Below are positions 32,371 to 45,164 of a stretch of DNA of 64,000 bases, piece by piece. The position numbers and the translations under genes were made by a program. The notes below the pieces were generated by a model. That model did not search any database, was not told the origin of the DNA, and worked only from the letters and a program-made list of their open reading frames with translations. Source of the stretch: Amphiduros pacificus (taxonomy: Eukaryota; Annelida; Polychaeta; Phyllodocida; Hesionidae); contig OX439012.1 of the NCBI GenBank assembly GCA_949316495.1, forward strand, positions 5,897,559-5,961,558, given 5' to 3'. Numbering within the stretch: position 1 is the first letter of the stretch; the number at the start of each line of letters is the position of its first letter.

Positions 32371-34919
32371 ATCTACATCTACATCTATAAGTTTACTCGG
32401 CAAAACCAATTGGCATCCCGCCGAGAGTGCAAGATTGCACTAAGGGGTGCAGCTGGTATACACCGGCTGCTTGTTGCCAGCCTTTATACTCTGGCAAGGG
32501 AGTTTCTGAAGGATGCCGAGCTACCTGTTTCCAATGTAGTTAAATGAGGGGGAAGGTTATTCCAGTCTGTCACTGTTCTTGGAAAGTAGCTGTATTTATA
32601 AGGGTCACAGCTTGTCGCCATTTCAATATTGCTGTTTCCATGGTTTTTCCTTGTAGGAGCTGATTTCATTTTGACATGATCTGGAAGTTTCAAAGCTATT
32701 TCCCCATTTATAGCCTTGTACAATAAAACCAGCCTCTGGGTCCTTCTTCTCCCTGCTAGTGAATCCCATTTTAGGTCTTCCAGGATTTTTGTTACAGTGC
32801 CTGTTTCTCTCTTCCAGTTGCCATCCACAAATCGAGTAGCTCGTCTTTGAACTGATTCTATGCGGTCTATGTCTTTTTTGAGGTAAGGGTCCCACACACT
32901 TGATGCATATTCTAAGTGAGGGCGCACAAGTGTATTGTAAGCAGCCTCTTTGATATTTCCTGGGCACATATTGAAATTTCTTCTTACAAATCCCAGTACT
33001 TGGTTTGCTTTGCAGACAATGTTGTTAATATGTTCATCCCATTTCATATCTGTTTGGAGCTCAACTCCAAGGTAGGGATGATGTTCAACATGTTGCAAGA
33101 TGTGACCATTTAATGTATATTTTCTTGAATCAAGAGCTTGGCTTTTTTTCTTGCTGCTCAGGGTGTAACATTTCTGAGCATTGAAGTCCATTTGCCATTC
33201 ACTTGACCATTCCTCCAGCATATTTAGGTCCTCTTGAAGTTTTACTGCATCTTCAACTATTCTATATAGGAGGCTGTCATCAGCAAAGAGCCTTATGTTT
33301 GAATATTTTAGCTTCTTTCCAATGTCATTGATATAGAGTAGAAATAGTATTGGTCCAAGTACTGTACCCTGAGGCACTCCAGATTTAACATGGACGGGGT
33401 CAGATTCATCACCGTCAATAATCACCCTCTGTTCACGGTTTGTAAGCCAGTTTTTTATCCATGAACCGACCTGTCCTGAGATTCCATAATGCTCAAGCTT
33501 GCGATTCAGTCGCTCGTGGCAGACTGTGTCAAAGGCTTTACTAAAATCGAGAATGAGCATGTCCACATTTTGCCCATCATTTCTTGCCTTGAGTATGTCC
33601 TGTAAGGTTGTGATTAACTGAGTTTCACACGAGTGGCCTGTCCTGAATCCATGCTGAAAATTTACCAGGATATTGTAAAGTTCACAGTGATTCATCATAT
33701 GTCTAACAATTATATGCTCCAAAATCTTACAGGGGACAGATGTCAAGGAAACTGGCCTGTAGTTAGCGGCACAACTTTTATCTCCTTTTTTAAAGACTGC
33801 AACTATATTTGCTGTGCGCCATGCTTTTGGAACTTCTCCTTTGTCGAGTGAGTCTTGGAATATTTTTTGGAGGATTGGAGCTATTTCATATGAGCATTCT
33901 TTCAAGACTCTTAGGGGTATTTGTGTCAGACTGGGGAATCTTTCCAAGAGATGCATTTAGTTCAGGGACGTTAGATATATTTCTGTCTGTTGGCCTATAG
34001 TAACATCCTATGAACAGTGGTTTTGTTCCAGTTATGTTCAGTTTTCTCCATACAATTTCACAGTCAGTTTTTAGACTCTCCTCCTTAGGGTCTGACAGCC
34101 ACCTTTTATGTATACCAATCAGTACCCCACCACCACCCTTGCATCTGTCTTCTCTCCCTATATCATAATCAGGGTGGATGACACTGTCTGCAATAGTGTG
34201 GTCAATGTGGGATTCTGTTATGCATAATATATCAGGGTAATTATGCTCAGTTATTAGTTCCTGTAGCTCCAATTGCTTTTTGGTTGAGTTTAGGCCTCTA
34301 CAGTTCACTGTCATAACTTTAAGCTTTTGAATTTTTTGCTTTTTTCTACTTTGCTTTGGTCTTGTGGTGTAGGGTTTCCCTTCAGATTGATCTTCTGTTC
34401 TTGCACTTGTGACACTTTCATTTCCAGCATTCCCATGACAGCCATCTTTGTTTATTGAATAACTCATAATCTCTATTTGTGAGCCCATCACATTTAATGT
34501 GTACGTATGAGTCACATTCATCACTCAGCATGGCTCTGTGATTGTTGGCAACTGGACGTTCACACACTCCACAGGGAAATTGAACAGGCCCTGGATGTGG
34601 GTGAACATCACCACATAATAGTAGCAGTGATATTAGGAAAAGTAGCACATAGATATTGCATCTTTTCTTTTGATTTGATTTATTCCAGTAGCAGAGATTT
34701 TGTTTTCTATATATGATACTGGCTTTGTGTATGGCAATGCTCAGTATTGGGTTTCTCTGTATCATATTTTGCTTCTGGATTGAGCCATTATTCAGGAAGT
34801 ATGCAGTACTTCCAAATCTGTTGGAAGTAATGCCAGGATTTCCTGTGTGGGATATGCTTGCCACCCAAATGCAAACAAGAAAGCTCAAGATCAATTTTGT
34901 TTGATACTGATTCATTGTA

Positions 34920-35032
34920 TTGATCTACTTTAATAGAAATTAGTTTGATCTACCGAAGTAGAAGGATTGATCTACCAAAGTAGAAGGATTGATCTACCGA
35001 AGTAGAAGGATTGATCTACAAAAGTAGAGACT
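34920..35032 (-). repeat. 23-bp tandem repeat in the LINE 5' UTR
   Basis: About four to five copies of a unit like GATCTACCGAAGTAGAAGG lie between the LINE 5' UTR and its first ATG. Tandem 5' UTR monomers are a known promoter form in several LINE groups. Confidence 0.7.
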
Positions 35033-35484
35033 GACAATGTTTGTTTGGGGCAAGCCCAGTTGCTGAGGTGGTTCGGCTTGTCAGGTAAGATAGGATGTAT
35101 TCACTTAGATTGATAATGTCCAGGTGATTGGACAGTTTTGTCTAGGTGATTAGACAAGGTTGCCTAGGTGATTAGGCACCTGATACAGCAAGGAGGTGAT
35201 TCCAAGCTTGTATGAGAGAGGAGTTATGAAGTAAACACTCGCCACGAGTACAAAAAGGTCTGTGTGACGAGCACCGCGCTTCGTGCAAAGCAAATCCAAA
35301 ACCAGCCCTCGTTACAGATCAGATTTTACACTGCTAGTGTTCACAAAAGTCAGCTAAATAGTGCAGACTTGAGGCAGAGGTGTGCTAGAACAGGTGGGTG
35401 TGGATTATAACAGGTTTCAGATTCGTTAGAGCGCCGTAAATTGTCAGAAAAACCAACAAAATACAGAGCTAGATCAAAACACTG

Positions 35485-35515
35485 CCATCTTGTACCTCAC
35501 GCATGCGCACCCCCC
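35485..35515 (-). promoter_or_regulatory. Candidate LINE promoter start (NRF1-like and YY1-like words)
   Basis: At the presumed LINE 5' end the minus strand reads GCGCATGCG (NRF1-like) followed by CAAGATGGCAG (YY1-like, as at the start of mammalian L1). The position at the extreme 5' end supports an internal promoter. Motif match only. Confidence 0.35.
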
Positions 35516-35521
35516 ACGGTA

Positions 35522-38264
35522 TACAGTGACCGGCAACTGTCCGAAACCGGCAGATTTAACTCGGACATTTTTAACTCGGTCAAATATGGAGTAAAACTGT
35601 GCTGTACTAATTGCAATTGAGCTGAATATAACTGTCAAATAATGACACTTCAACTGATATATTTTTTTATTGTTTATTATGTGCAAGTTGTACAAAAGTG
35701 GTCAATTCTTCATAAAAGAAAAGAACAAACATTCATTAGTTATACATCATACAAAGTACAAAGTATAAATGTAAATAATTATTCAAAGTTTCATAACTTT
35801 ATAATAATTTTTTTTTTTTTTTTATTTTATTTAGCAAAAGTGTACATTTGTATAACAATGATACAAAAACCACTCCCAGCCCACACGGGCTTACTTGCTT
35901 TGTGTTCACATTTATATATACATTAATTGTTTTCAACAAACATAATTGTCTTTCTTTTTAACATTATTTCATATAGATATTTACTAAAAATATTAACAAA
36001 TTGTTTTGACATAAGTATTTCAAGTTTAACAAGATCATCATTGTTAAGGAAATTTGGCATAATGTTACATACTTTTTGTACAAACATTCTTCTTTCCGTG
36101 TCATACATTTTACAATGGAATAACAGGTGTATCTCATTTTCAATTTGTTGTGATTTGCACACATGACATACTCTATCCTCTAACTTAGTGTTATACCATC
36201 TCCCTGTTTCTAAATGTATTGGTAGTATACCAAACCTGAGCTGAGCTAAATAAGACCTACTGCCTCTGCTCATGTGGGAAACTACATATTCTTCAGTTTA
36301 ATAGGTATTCTTAAACGAAACATATGTGCGTAACTTTGGTTTATTTCTAATTGTTTCTGTCCATTGGTTACAGCATATCTCATTCAGTGATAACAATAAT
36401 ACTAATCAATCTAATATAAAGTTAATTTCACATGATTATCACAGTTGGCTATTAATGATAATGATAATGATAATGACAATGTTCCTAAGTGTTTCAACCA
36501 TGTTAGGAAACATTACTATAATGATAACTATTAAGTAACCATTGAGTAACCATTGAGTAACCATTGATTAAACTATTAAAGTATTATGTACCTTCTATGC
36601 AATGACATTCCATAACATGTCAGGTGCAGTTCATATCAACTGTGTCCCAGGCCATACTGACCTCTGAAGAAAACATAAGTCATATTATAATATAATCTTC
36701 AAAAGAACCAATAAATTTCCTAAGTAATTTCTATAAATTCCAATGTTTCATTTTCAGAATACTCAAAAATAAACAAAGTCTTTTTCCATAATAATGAGAA
36801 AATTAGTAACCACACAAAGTACAAGTATTTACTATGTACCATAACCTTAATGTACCATATCAACATAACCTTAAATTTATAAACATTTGTTCAATGCTAT
36901 CCAAGTCTAAATGCAATTAATTTCCAAGTAAAATTCTAATTTCCTAAGAAAATTAATATCTTCACAGTTTACATTAGAATTACAAAATCCTTGATCAGGA
37001 CTGTATATATGCATTTATTCTTGTCATTACAACCTTGTATGTTCAGATAAATCAAATAAGTAACTGTAGATTTGATTTTAAACTTTTGATTTCCAACTTT
37101 ACCAAAGTTGAGTTCATGTCACAGAGAGTGACCTACCTTGACCCACTTTCTAGGTCAAAGTTCACCAAACTAGGTCATGAGTCAGATACATATTTCATAA
37201 CTAGGTCAAATAATATTTTTTCACAAATTTACATATTTTGTCTAAACTTTCACAGGCAACATGTATTTGTACATTACTTGTAGTTTTTAGCTCATTTGAC
37301 ATTTCACAATTTACCTGTTTGACAATATTCATTCATACATTCCATGCCATGTGCTTTTCACAAATTTCTTCAAAACTCATTCAAAATGACATTCAAAACT
37401 CCAAAACTCTACAGTATCCTATTCTGAACACATTTTATCCAACCCCTACATCCAGATACAGGTTTATAATACAACAAATAAGAAACTTTAATACTTACAG
37501 GGACAGTGTTCCCCTTTTACTGCAAAGTGTTTTCAGATGTCCTTTCTCCTTGAGAGCTATTGGCAAAGTGACAGATTACAGAGAAAGAATCTCCCAAATC
37601 TAAAATTGTGAGTTCTCTGTTCTGATTGGTCAAAATGGTCTGGCCATGTGAGAACCCCATGGTGATTGGTCAGTCTGTCCTCTGAGTAAACTCAACTCAA
37701 CTCAAACAATGTGATAGCCCTGCCTGGACTGTGAAGCCAGCCACAATGCTCAACTCAACCCTGACTATCCAGCTCTTGTCACCCATTCACTCAAAACAAT
37801 CTTGCCTGCACCTACACACATGAGCAATAGTTTTGTAATAGAAACATATAAACATATAAACCAAAATCTGGATAAACATTTTATTTGTACAATAAAACCC
37901 ATCTTACATGAATATTGTGCCTCACACGTCATCTTGTAATTCCTATTCCTTTCAAAACGTTAAAAGTGTTTATTTGTTTTCACGGCACGAATGATTGAGT
38001 CACTGTCAAATGACGTCAGAAGTGGTGACGTGACCAAGATTACCGTGTAACTCAATGGAAACTCGGACAGTTTGCCGGTTTGCTGAATGCATGAATATCC
38101 TCCTAATTCTGTAAATATTGAACGGGTATCATGTTTACTCTACACGAATTTAAGACTGACGATCTTCTATTGAGGTGAGCAGTTTTTATCCAGTTATGAA
38201 AGGTTTTGTGAAAATCGGGAGTGAAAAACATGAAAGTGTCCGGATTTGGCTGCCGGTCACTGTA
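35522..38264. mobile_element. 2.7-kb Tc1/mariner-like inverted-repeat element without transposase
   Basis: The ends are TACAGTGACCGGCA and its inverse, and TA stands outside both (35520-35521 and 38265-38266). This fits TA-targeting Tc1/mariner-type elements. A further inverted match (ACCGGCAACTGTCCGA at about 35531 against about 38057-38075) gives a compound terminus. Inside is a LINE tail (35809-36290) and otherwise AT-rich non-coding DNA; no transposase frame is seen. It sits at the junction between FN3 piece A and the 5' end of the PHD LINE. Confidence 0.65.
35809..36290 (-). mobile_element. LINE 3' fragment (C-terminal zinc motif and poly-A)
   Basis: The minus-strand frame 36273-35923 encodes AQLRFGILPIHLETGRWYN, then VCHVCKSQQIENEIHLLFHC, the C-terminal CCHC-type region of an APE-type LINE polymerase. 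A T run at about 35810-35823 on the plus strand is its poly-A tail. It is strongly 5'-truncated and lies inside the 35522-38264 element. Confidence 0.75.
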
Positions 38265-38266
38265 TA

Positions 38267-38765
38267 TCATAGCCAACTTCACCAGCTTCTCCAATCACAG
38301 TCCATATTTTTCGGTTTGCTTCCCGTTTCTCTACAATGTATTCGGTAATAGGAGATCCTCCGTCCAGTTTCTCTCATGCGATGGCAATAAAGTCTCTATA
38401 ATACATTCCTCGTACCCAGTTTTACTAGGCCTCTTCAATATAGGCCTAGCGCCGACGTGACCAAATGTCGTACTATTTGGGTGCTCATGAATATTAATAA
38501 GCTAGAGATTCGAGTTACGTCATCGTATCGTGCACGTGCTGTCCTACTGAAAGGCTGTAAACATGTCATCGCCTCGTGCACGTGCAGCTGGATACATTCA
38601 AGGGGCGGGGCTAATGGAACAGACCTATTTGAACATATCTGATCGCATAATCGGAGAGGGTGTTATATACTGAGCCCGATACAAAGGAGAGTACATTCCT
38701 CGGCGCTTCTGGTCAATCCTTGTCTTCGACAACGAACTCGGCAGTGGCACCTCTGACGTTGTTTC
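38267..38765 (-). pseudogene. Titin/twitchin-like Ig/FN3 pseudogene, piece A
   Basis: The minus strand from 38765 gives the end of an Ig-like domain (NVRGATAEFVVEDKD), a stop, then PEAPRNVL, the usual start of an FN3. After about 240 bp of unrelated sequence (38440-38680) it continues DFIAIA, a stop, then LDGGSPITEYIVEKREANRK and IWTVIGEAGEVGYD. There it meets the TA element. The FN3 resumes at 32370 with CDKSTKLMEG, so pieces A and B once formed one domain. Confidence 0.7.
38440..38685. mobile_element. Unclassified insert in FN3 piece A
   Basis: About 240 bp separate PRNVL from DFIAIA inside one FN3 domain. It has two copies of a CGTGCACGTGC-type word (about 38530 and 38575). Ends and target duplication were not resolved. 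It could instead be an intron, but no clean GT-AG pair was found. Confidence 0.3.
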
Positions 38766-39030
38766 AGCGATGACCTTCTAGGATAAAGGGATGAGTTGCT
38801 TGTAATTGGGCAAAACATTCAAATGAATTGTTGGTTTACCACACAAATACCTCTCCATCCCTTTCTGATAACAAAATCCAGGATTTTAAACTTCATGGAT
38901 GGAATATTTGGTATATTCAAACTATAAGATGTGAAAGATAGGGCTAATATCACTTAGAACCCATATGACACAGATAAATCTGGTTGATATGACATGGTTT
39001 TTGGACATGAACTTCAGACTTGGTTTATAC
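38766..39030. other. Intergenic, no feature recognised
   Basis: Nothing identifiable between the FN3 pseudogene and the SINE. Confidence 0.4.
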
Positions 39031-39050
39031 ATGGTTGACTGTGGAGGCCA

Positions 39051-39361
39051 CGGGCCGTGGCGCAGTTGGTTAGGGCGCCAGCTTATTAGCACCAGTTCCT
39101 CTGTGGTGATCCAAAGGTCATGGGTTCGAACCCTGGCCGTGCCGAGATTGAACTCAATTTCCCACATGAGCTGAGGCCCGTGCCTAAAGGGTTAACCCGT
39201 TGTCCTTGTAAATCTGTGACCGGGTGGGTTGTCATGTCAAGGACCTGCGACATGACAATTCAGTAAGGCAGCACTATATCTGCTACAAGTAGGTCTCATC
39301 ACGAAATAACTGAAATAATGTTGAAAGTGATGTAAAACCCCAAACAAACAAAAACAAACAA
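39051..39361 (+). mobile_element. tRNA-derived SINE, (CAAA)n-tailed family
   Basis: The best-preserved copy. The A box is in GTGGCGCAGTTGGTTAGGGC and the B box is GGTTCGAACCC. The family body is complete with a (CAAA)n tail. The target duplication ATGGTTGACTGTGG is at 39031-39044 and 39362-39375. Some extra bases (AGGCCA) precede the head. Confidence 0.93.
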
Positions 39362-39375
39362 ATGGTTGACTGTGG

Positions 39376-41200
<1,825 letters not shown>

Positions 41201-41221
41201 AGCTGTGATTGGTTGATTTTT

Positions 41222-41235
41222 GTTGCCATGGCAAC
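41222..41235. promoter_or_regulatory. X-box (RFX-type) palindrome 1
   Basis: GTTGCCATGGCAAC is a perfect 14-bp palindrome fitting the RFX factor consensus (GTTGCC-N0-3-GGCAAC). Whether it is bound or regulates a gene cannot be seen. Confidence 0.45.
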
Positions 41236-41363
41236 CATCGTGGTAAATGGCTTGTGCACGATACAGCCACAACCATGTCACATGTAGCTTAGATATTGCA
41301 TATATGCACTCCTGACGACCGTACCTGATCTGACTAGATAGTGCCTGTGATTAGTCGAGTTAT

Positions 41364-41377
41364 GTTGCCACGGTAAC
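41364..41377. promoter_or_regulatory. X-box (RFX-type) palindrome 2
   Basis: GTTGCCACGGTAAC, one mismatch between arms, 142 bp from the first. Confidence 0.4.
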
Positions 41378-41521
41378 CATATTGCCTTGGCTTGTGTGCA
41401 CCATACAGACGTGTGTGTGCCATACAGCCAGAACATTTAACATTTAGCTTCGATATTGCACACATGCACTCCTGAAGACCTTCCCCCAATCATTATGTTA
41501 TCGTTGTGATTGCTCAATAAT

Positions 41522-41535
41522 GTTGCCATGGCAAC
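41522..41535. promoter_or_regulatory. X-box (RFX-type) palindrome 3
   Basis: GTTGCCATGGCAAC, identical to the first, 158 bp from the second. Confidence 0.45.
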
Positions 41536-41715
41536 CATCATCAGTCTATTCGTGCACTGTGTTTTTTTGTTACTGTTTTTATTGTTGGATTTATTTTCCG
41601 CATTCAACACTACCCTTTTTAGACATTCTCTAAACCATAAACATCTATTGTGCCCAAAGTGTGGGGGACACTATAATATTAATAATAAAATTTATAAAGT
41701 GCTAATACCAGAAGC

Positions 41716-42018
41716 CATGGGCATGGTGCAGTTGGTTAGAGTGCTGGCTTATTAGCACAAGTTCCTCTGTGGTGATCCAAAGGTCATGGGCTCAATCCCC
41801 GTCCATGCCGACATTGAAATCATGACACAATTTCACACATGAACTTAGGCCCGGACCAAAAGGGTTAGCCTGTTGTCCTTGTAAATCTATGACCAGGTGG
41901 GTTGTCATGTCAAGGACCTGTGATATGACAATTCAGTGAGGCAGCACTACATCTGCTACAAGTAGGTCTCATCACGAAATGACTGAAATAATGTAAAACC
42001 TCAAACAAACAAACAAAC
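41716..42018 (+). mobile_element. tRNA-derived SINE, (CAAA)n-tailed family, older copy
   Basis: Head (GGTGCAGTTGGTTAGAGTG), body and (CAAA)n tail are all recognisable, with more substitutions than the other copies. Only a weak target match (ATACCAG) is seen at the flanks. Confidence 0.85.
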
Positions 42019-44494
42019 TGATACCAGTATGTTCTTAGCACTAGTTATAACATTTATTGGTTGACATAAATATGTAAAGACATTTAGTACCATATGTTTT
42101 GTTTGTGAAATCTATTTTAGGTATGGGCTACAAGAAAAGGATATCTTAAATTACATAAATATAGAAGAGCTAACACTCATCCATTTTGAGCGTTTTTCGT
42201 CTTTGACTATTACTAAGAAAGACAATTCTCAATATAAGAAAAAATATGACTGTTAATGAAAAGAATACAAGGTATTTTCTCTGCCTGGTCACCATAAAGG
42301 TTTGGCTTTATGATTTGCCCAAATCAAACATTAGAAAAATCTGTTCATAAAATGCTTAAAACCTCCTTAAACCAAAAGAATTCGTGAAATTAAGCATATT
42401 CCATTGTTAAAACATTCATTCATGAAATGAGGTTTTTAAGCACTTTTTCTTTGCATAATATAAATGTTTATACCTCAAACTTTGTGATCAAAAGATATTA
42501 TCCATCATATGTACCCTGCATAAATTTCTCTGCCATTTGAAAATGGATGTGTATTTTGGTAGATTTTAGTGAGATTGTTTGTATCACAGTTCCATGGCCA
42601 TATACCATTTAAGCATACCCCAAACCTCTAAATTGCCTGTGACCTCTGTGGTTTCATGAATACTTTAAGACATTGACTTCTTTAATAGTGTTAAGAAATC
42701 TAGTGTATAAAGGTCTTTGTTTCCCCCAATGATAAATGTAAAGCAATTCAATAAAGCTGAACATCTTGTTGTCAATTGTACTCGTCACTGATGCCTGAAA
42801 ACTCAAACCCTTATTCCTCCAAACATGCATTGGGGAAATTGTGGGGCCGAGTGAAGCAAGCCTAAATTTTTTTTCATGGTTTCCTTTTGCCTCCTGAAGT
42901 TCACTTCCACAGGTTTGAAACTCTGCAGACGTAAATGTCTCAATTTTATATTTGCTCTAATTAAACAGTTGCTAAAACATTTGGCCTCTACATCAGAGCA
43001 TGCATGTACACCATACAGGAACTGGATGCGTTGAGTCATTTGTCCGGTGTGCAGCCGCAGACACTCACTAAAATGTTAAATGACATGTCATTCTATTACA
43101 ATCAGCTTACTTAAAGCATTCATGAATCCTGGAAGGTTCCAGGTGATTTTACAGTGGTTTAAGGTATCTGAAAACAATATATGATCTTAAAATTGACATA
43201 CATACAAGCTATCTGTCTGAAATCCACAAAAGAACATCTGCCCTGAGAATTATGATTTGTTGTGACCACCAAGTACTGCCAGTATTAAACAGGAAGTGTG
43301 CTGTGTGACCTTGACCTTTGAACTGTCAGGGGGCTCCGTAAGTCATAGGAGGTGTTGTTTACCAATTGTCAAAATTGGAGCAACACATTTTCAGCCATTT
43401 TTTTCTACTATTTAAAGAATGATTTGGAAGATAACACTTATCATGATGATAGTGTCTTTTCTTGGCTTTCCTTTGGTGGTAAATGATTAAAAACGGATGA
43501 ATATTTATGAAGTTATAAATGAAGAAAAATCATTATTTTTTATATTATATATGTTTGCAAAAAAAAGTTTAAAAAAAATTCTATACAGCTCAGCTTTAAA
43601 GATGGAATCCATGCAGCCTTTGATGTCTTCCCATTCAGTGGTGTGAAAAACCACAAATTTCATCAAAGAGGGTCATATCATAAATTTTACTGATACCAAT
43701 TATCAGCATTCACAGTTTTGCCATTCAAAGTTCTTGTGATTTAAAGCCAAACCAGTGATCAAAGGGTTTATGTCACCTTTTCAATATCACAGCCTTTAAG
43801 TTAAGGGGGATTCCATGCAGCCTTTGAGTCATGCCTTCCCTTTTTGACAGAAACGTTTTCACATGCATAAGATACTTTTCAAATAAAGAGTATACTTTTC
43901 CCATAAATGATATATCTTTCACAACCATAAGATATTTGTCACAACCATGACAGTTATTTCATTGATTCAAAAAATATTAAATAATCTTATGCTGTTAACA
44001 CTGAAGTATACTCCTGGCAATTAATTGTACAAAACATCTCCACCCTGTTTCCCAAGCTGGACAGGTGCCCAACTGGTAACTCATTAGGTGTTTACATGGG
44101 ATCACAAACCAGGTAAACAAAGCTTGTTGACAAAGTGTTCAATCGCTGGTGTAGGTTTCAGCAGACAACTGATCAACTTTCAAGTGCCACAGAAAGTTGT
44201 TAACAGGGAATATTTTGGGTAATACTACATAAATCACTCTTTAGGGTATAAACATTCATGTTATGTAAAGAAAATGTGTCTGAAAGTCAGGTTTGATGAA
44301 TGCTTTAATCCAATTATTATATATAATTATATATTTCTATTATTCTCAAGGTTCAAAATCAGATTTTTCCGTACATGAAGTATACACACATTTGTTGTCA
44401 AAACATTGATGTATTACCCATACAGCAATCTGAATACTATTTATCATCCTATCCCAGCATTCACTGTACAAGACAAAAGAGACACCTGGTGGAC
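42019..44494. other. Long stretch without a recognisable gene
   Basis: About 2.5 kb of AT-rich DNA. A block near 43598 (GGAATCCATGCAGCCTTTGA) has a near copy at about 43808. No domain, RNA gene or transposon was recognised. The 5' exon and promoter of STELLO copy 2 may lie in its right part or just beyond, but I could not place them. Confidence 0.4.
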
Positions 44495-44506
44495 CACAAA
44501 TGTTGA

Positions 44507-44814
44507 TTTGTTTGTTTGTTTGTTTGTTTGGGTTTTAAATCACTTTCAACATTATTTCAATCATTTCGTGATGAGACCTACTTGTAGCTGCCTCAATGAA
44601 TTGTCATGTCGCTAGTCCTTGACATGACAACCCACCCGGTCACAGATTTACAAGGACAACGGGTTAACCCTTTGGCACAGCTCATTTGTGAAATTGTATC
44701 ATGAATTCAATCTCAACATGGCCGGGGAGCCAACCCACGACCTTTTGATCACCACAGAGGAACTGGTGCTAATAATCTGCCACTCTAACCAACTGCGCAA
44801 CGGCCCATGGCCTT
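44507..44814 (-). mobile_element. tRNA-derived SINE, (CAAA)n-tailed family
   Basis: Reversed tail (TTTG)n at the left and head (AACTGCGCAACGGCC) at the right. Target duplication CACAAATGTTGA / CACAAATTTTGA at 44495-44506 and 44815-44826. Lies about 350 bp upstream of the first visible STELLO copy 2 exon. Confidence 0.9.
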
Positions 44815-44929
44815 CACAAATTTTGAAATTCAAGTGAGAATTATGTATTCAATGACAAGCCTCACTTCGGCTTTCGGAACTGGATTATCAGGTACACGAT
44901 ACAATATGAGATCAGTAAAGCTGTGTATT

Positions 44930-45135
44930 TATATAAATATATATATATTTGATCATATATATGATTAAAAATATTTTAGAATATTGTAAAATGTTTCAGT
45001 TATCATAAAATAAATGTCTAAAATAGTATGTCTAAATTATTGTAAAATGTCTACAATATTGTATGATATTGTAAATGGTTTAAATTGTTGGAATTGTTAT
45101 TGTAAAATGTTTAAATATATTGTAAAATAATTTGC
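44930..45135. repeat. AT-rich degenerate repeat
   Basis: Imperfect reiterations of ATTGTAAAATGTTTAAAT and a short (AT)n run, ending about 30 bp before a splice acceptor. Confidence 0.5.
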
Positions 45136-45164
45136 AATGAAAGTTCCTTACACAATTATTTCAG

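Larger units (their letters stand above)
32371..35519 (-). mobile_element. CR1-like LINE with PHD finger and 2A-like motif
   Basis: The 5' UTR lies at about 35519-34920. The first frame, 34915-34418, has hydrophobic stretches, then LLLLCGDVHPHPGP and a PHD-type zinc finger (CGVCERPVANNHRAM..CDSYVHIKCDGL). After one frame change, 34524-33886 carries the AP-endonuclease N-terminus (VMTVNCRGLNSTKKQ, CITESHID). The second half of the endonuclease is deleted at about 33950, where it joins the RT frame 33956-32484. That frame is open for 490 codons: VSLTSVPCKILEHIIVRHM, LDFSKAFDTVCH, SGVPQGTVLGPILFLLYIND, LFADD. The 3' UTR ends in (GATGTA)n against the FN3 block. The element inserted into an FN3 exon and lost coding capacity through the deletion. 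Confidence 0.85.
41204..41545 (+). repeat. About 150-bp repeat, two and a part copies, each with an X-box
   Basis: Units start near 41204, 41349 and 41507 with GTGATTGGTTGA / GTGATTAGTCGA / GTGATTGCTCAA, followed by the X-box. Shared words after it include GCTT.GATATTGCA and ATGCACTCCTGA.GACC. The third copy is cut short. Confidence 0.7.

Noticed and set aside
22935-38765. A working titin/twitchin gene with large introns
   Set aside because: Stops and frame changes occur within domains, and the gaps are transposons inserted inside FN3 domains rather than GT-AG introns at domain edges.
42803-43039. A 78-codon minus-strand frame as a gene
   Set aside because: No known motif, no splice or promoter context, and composition like its surroundings.
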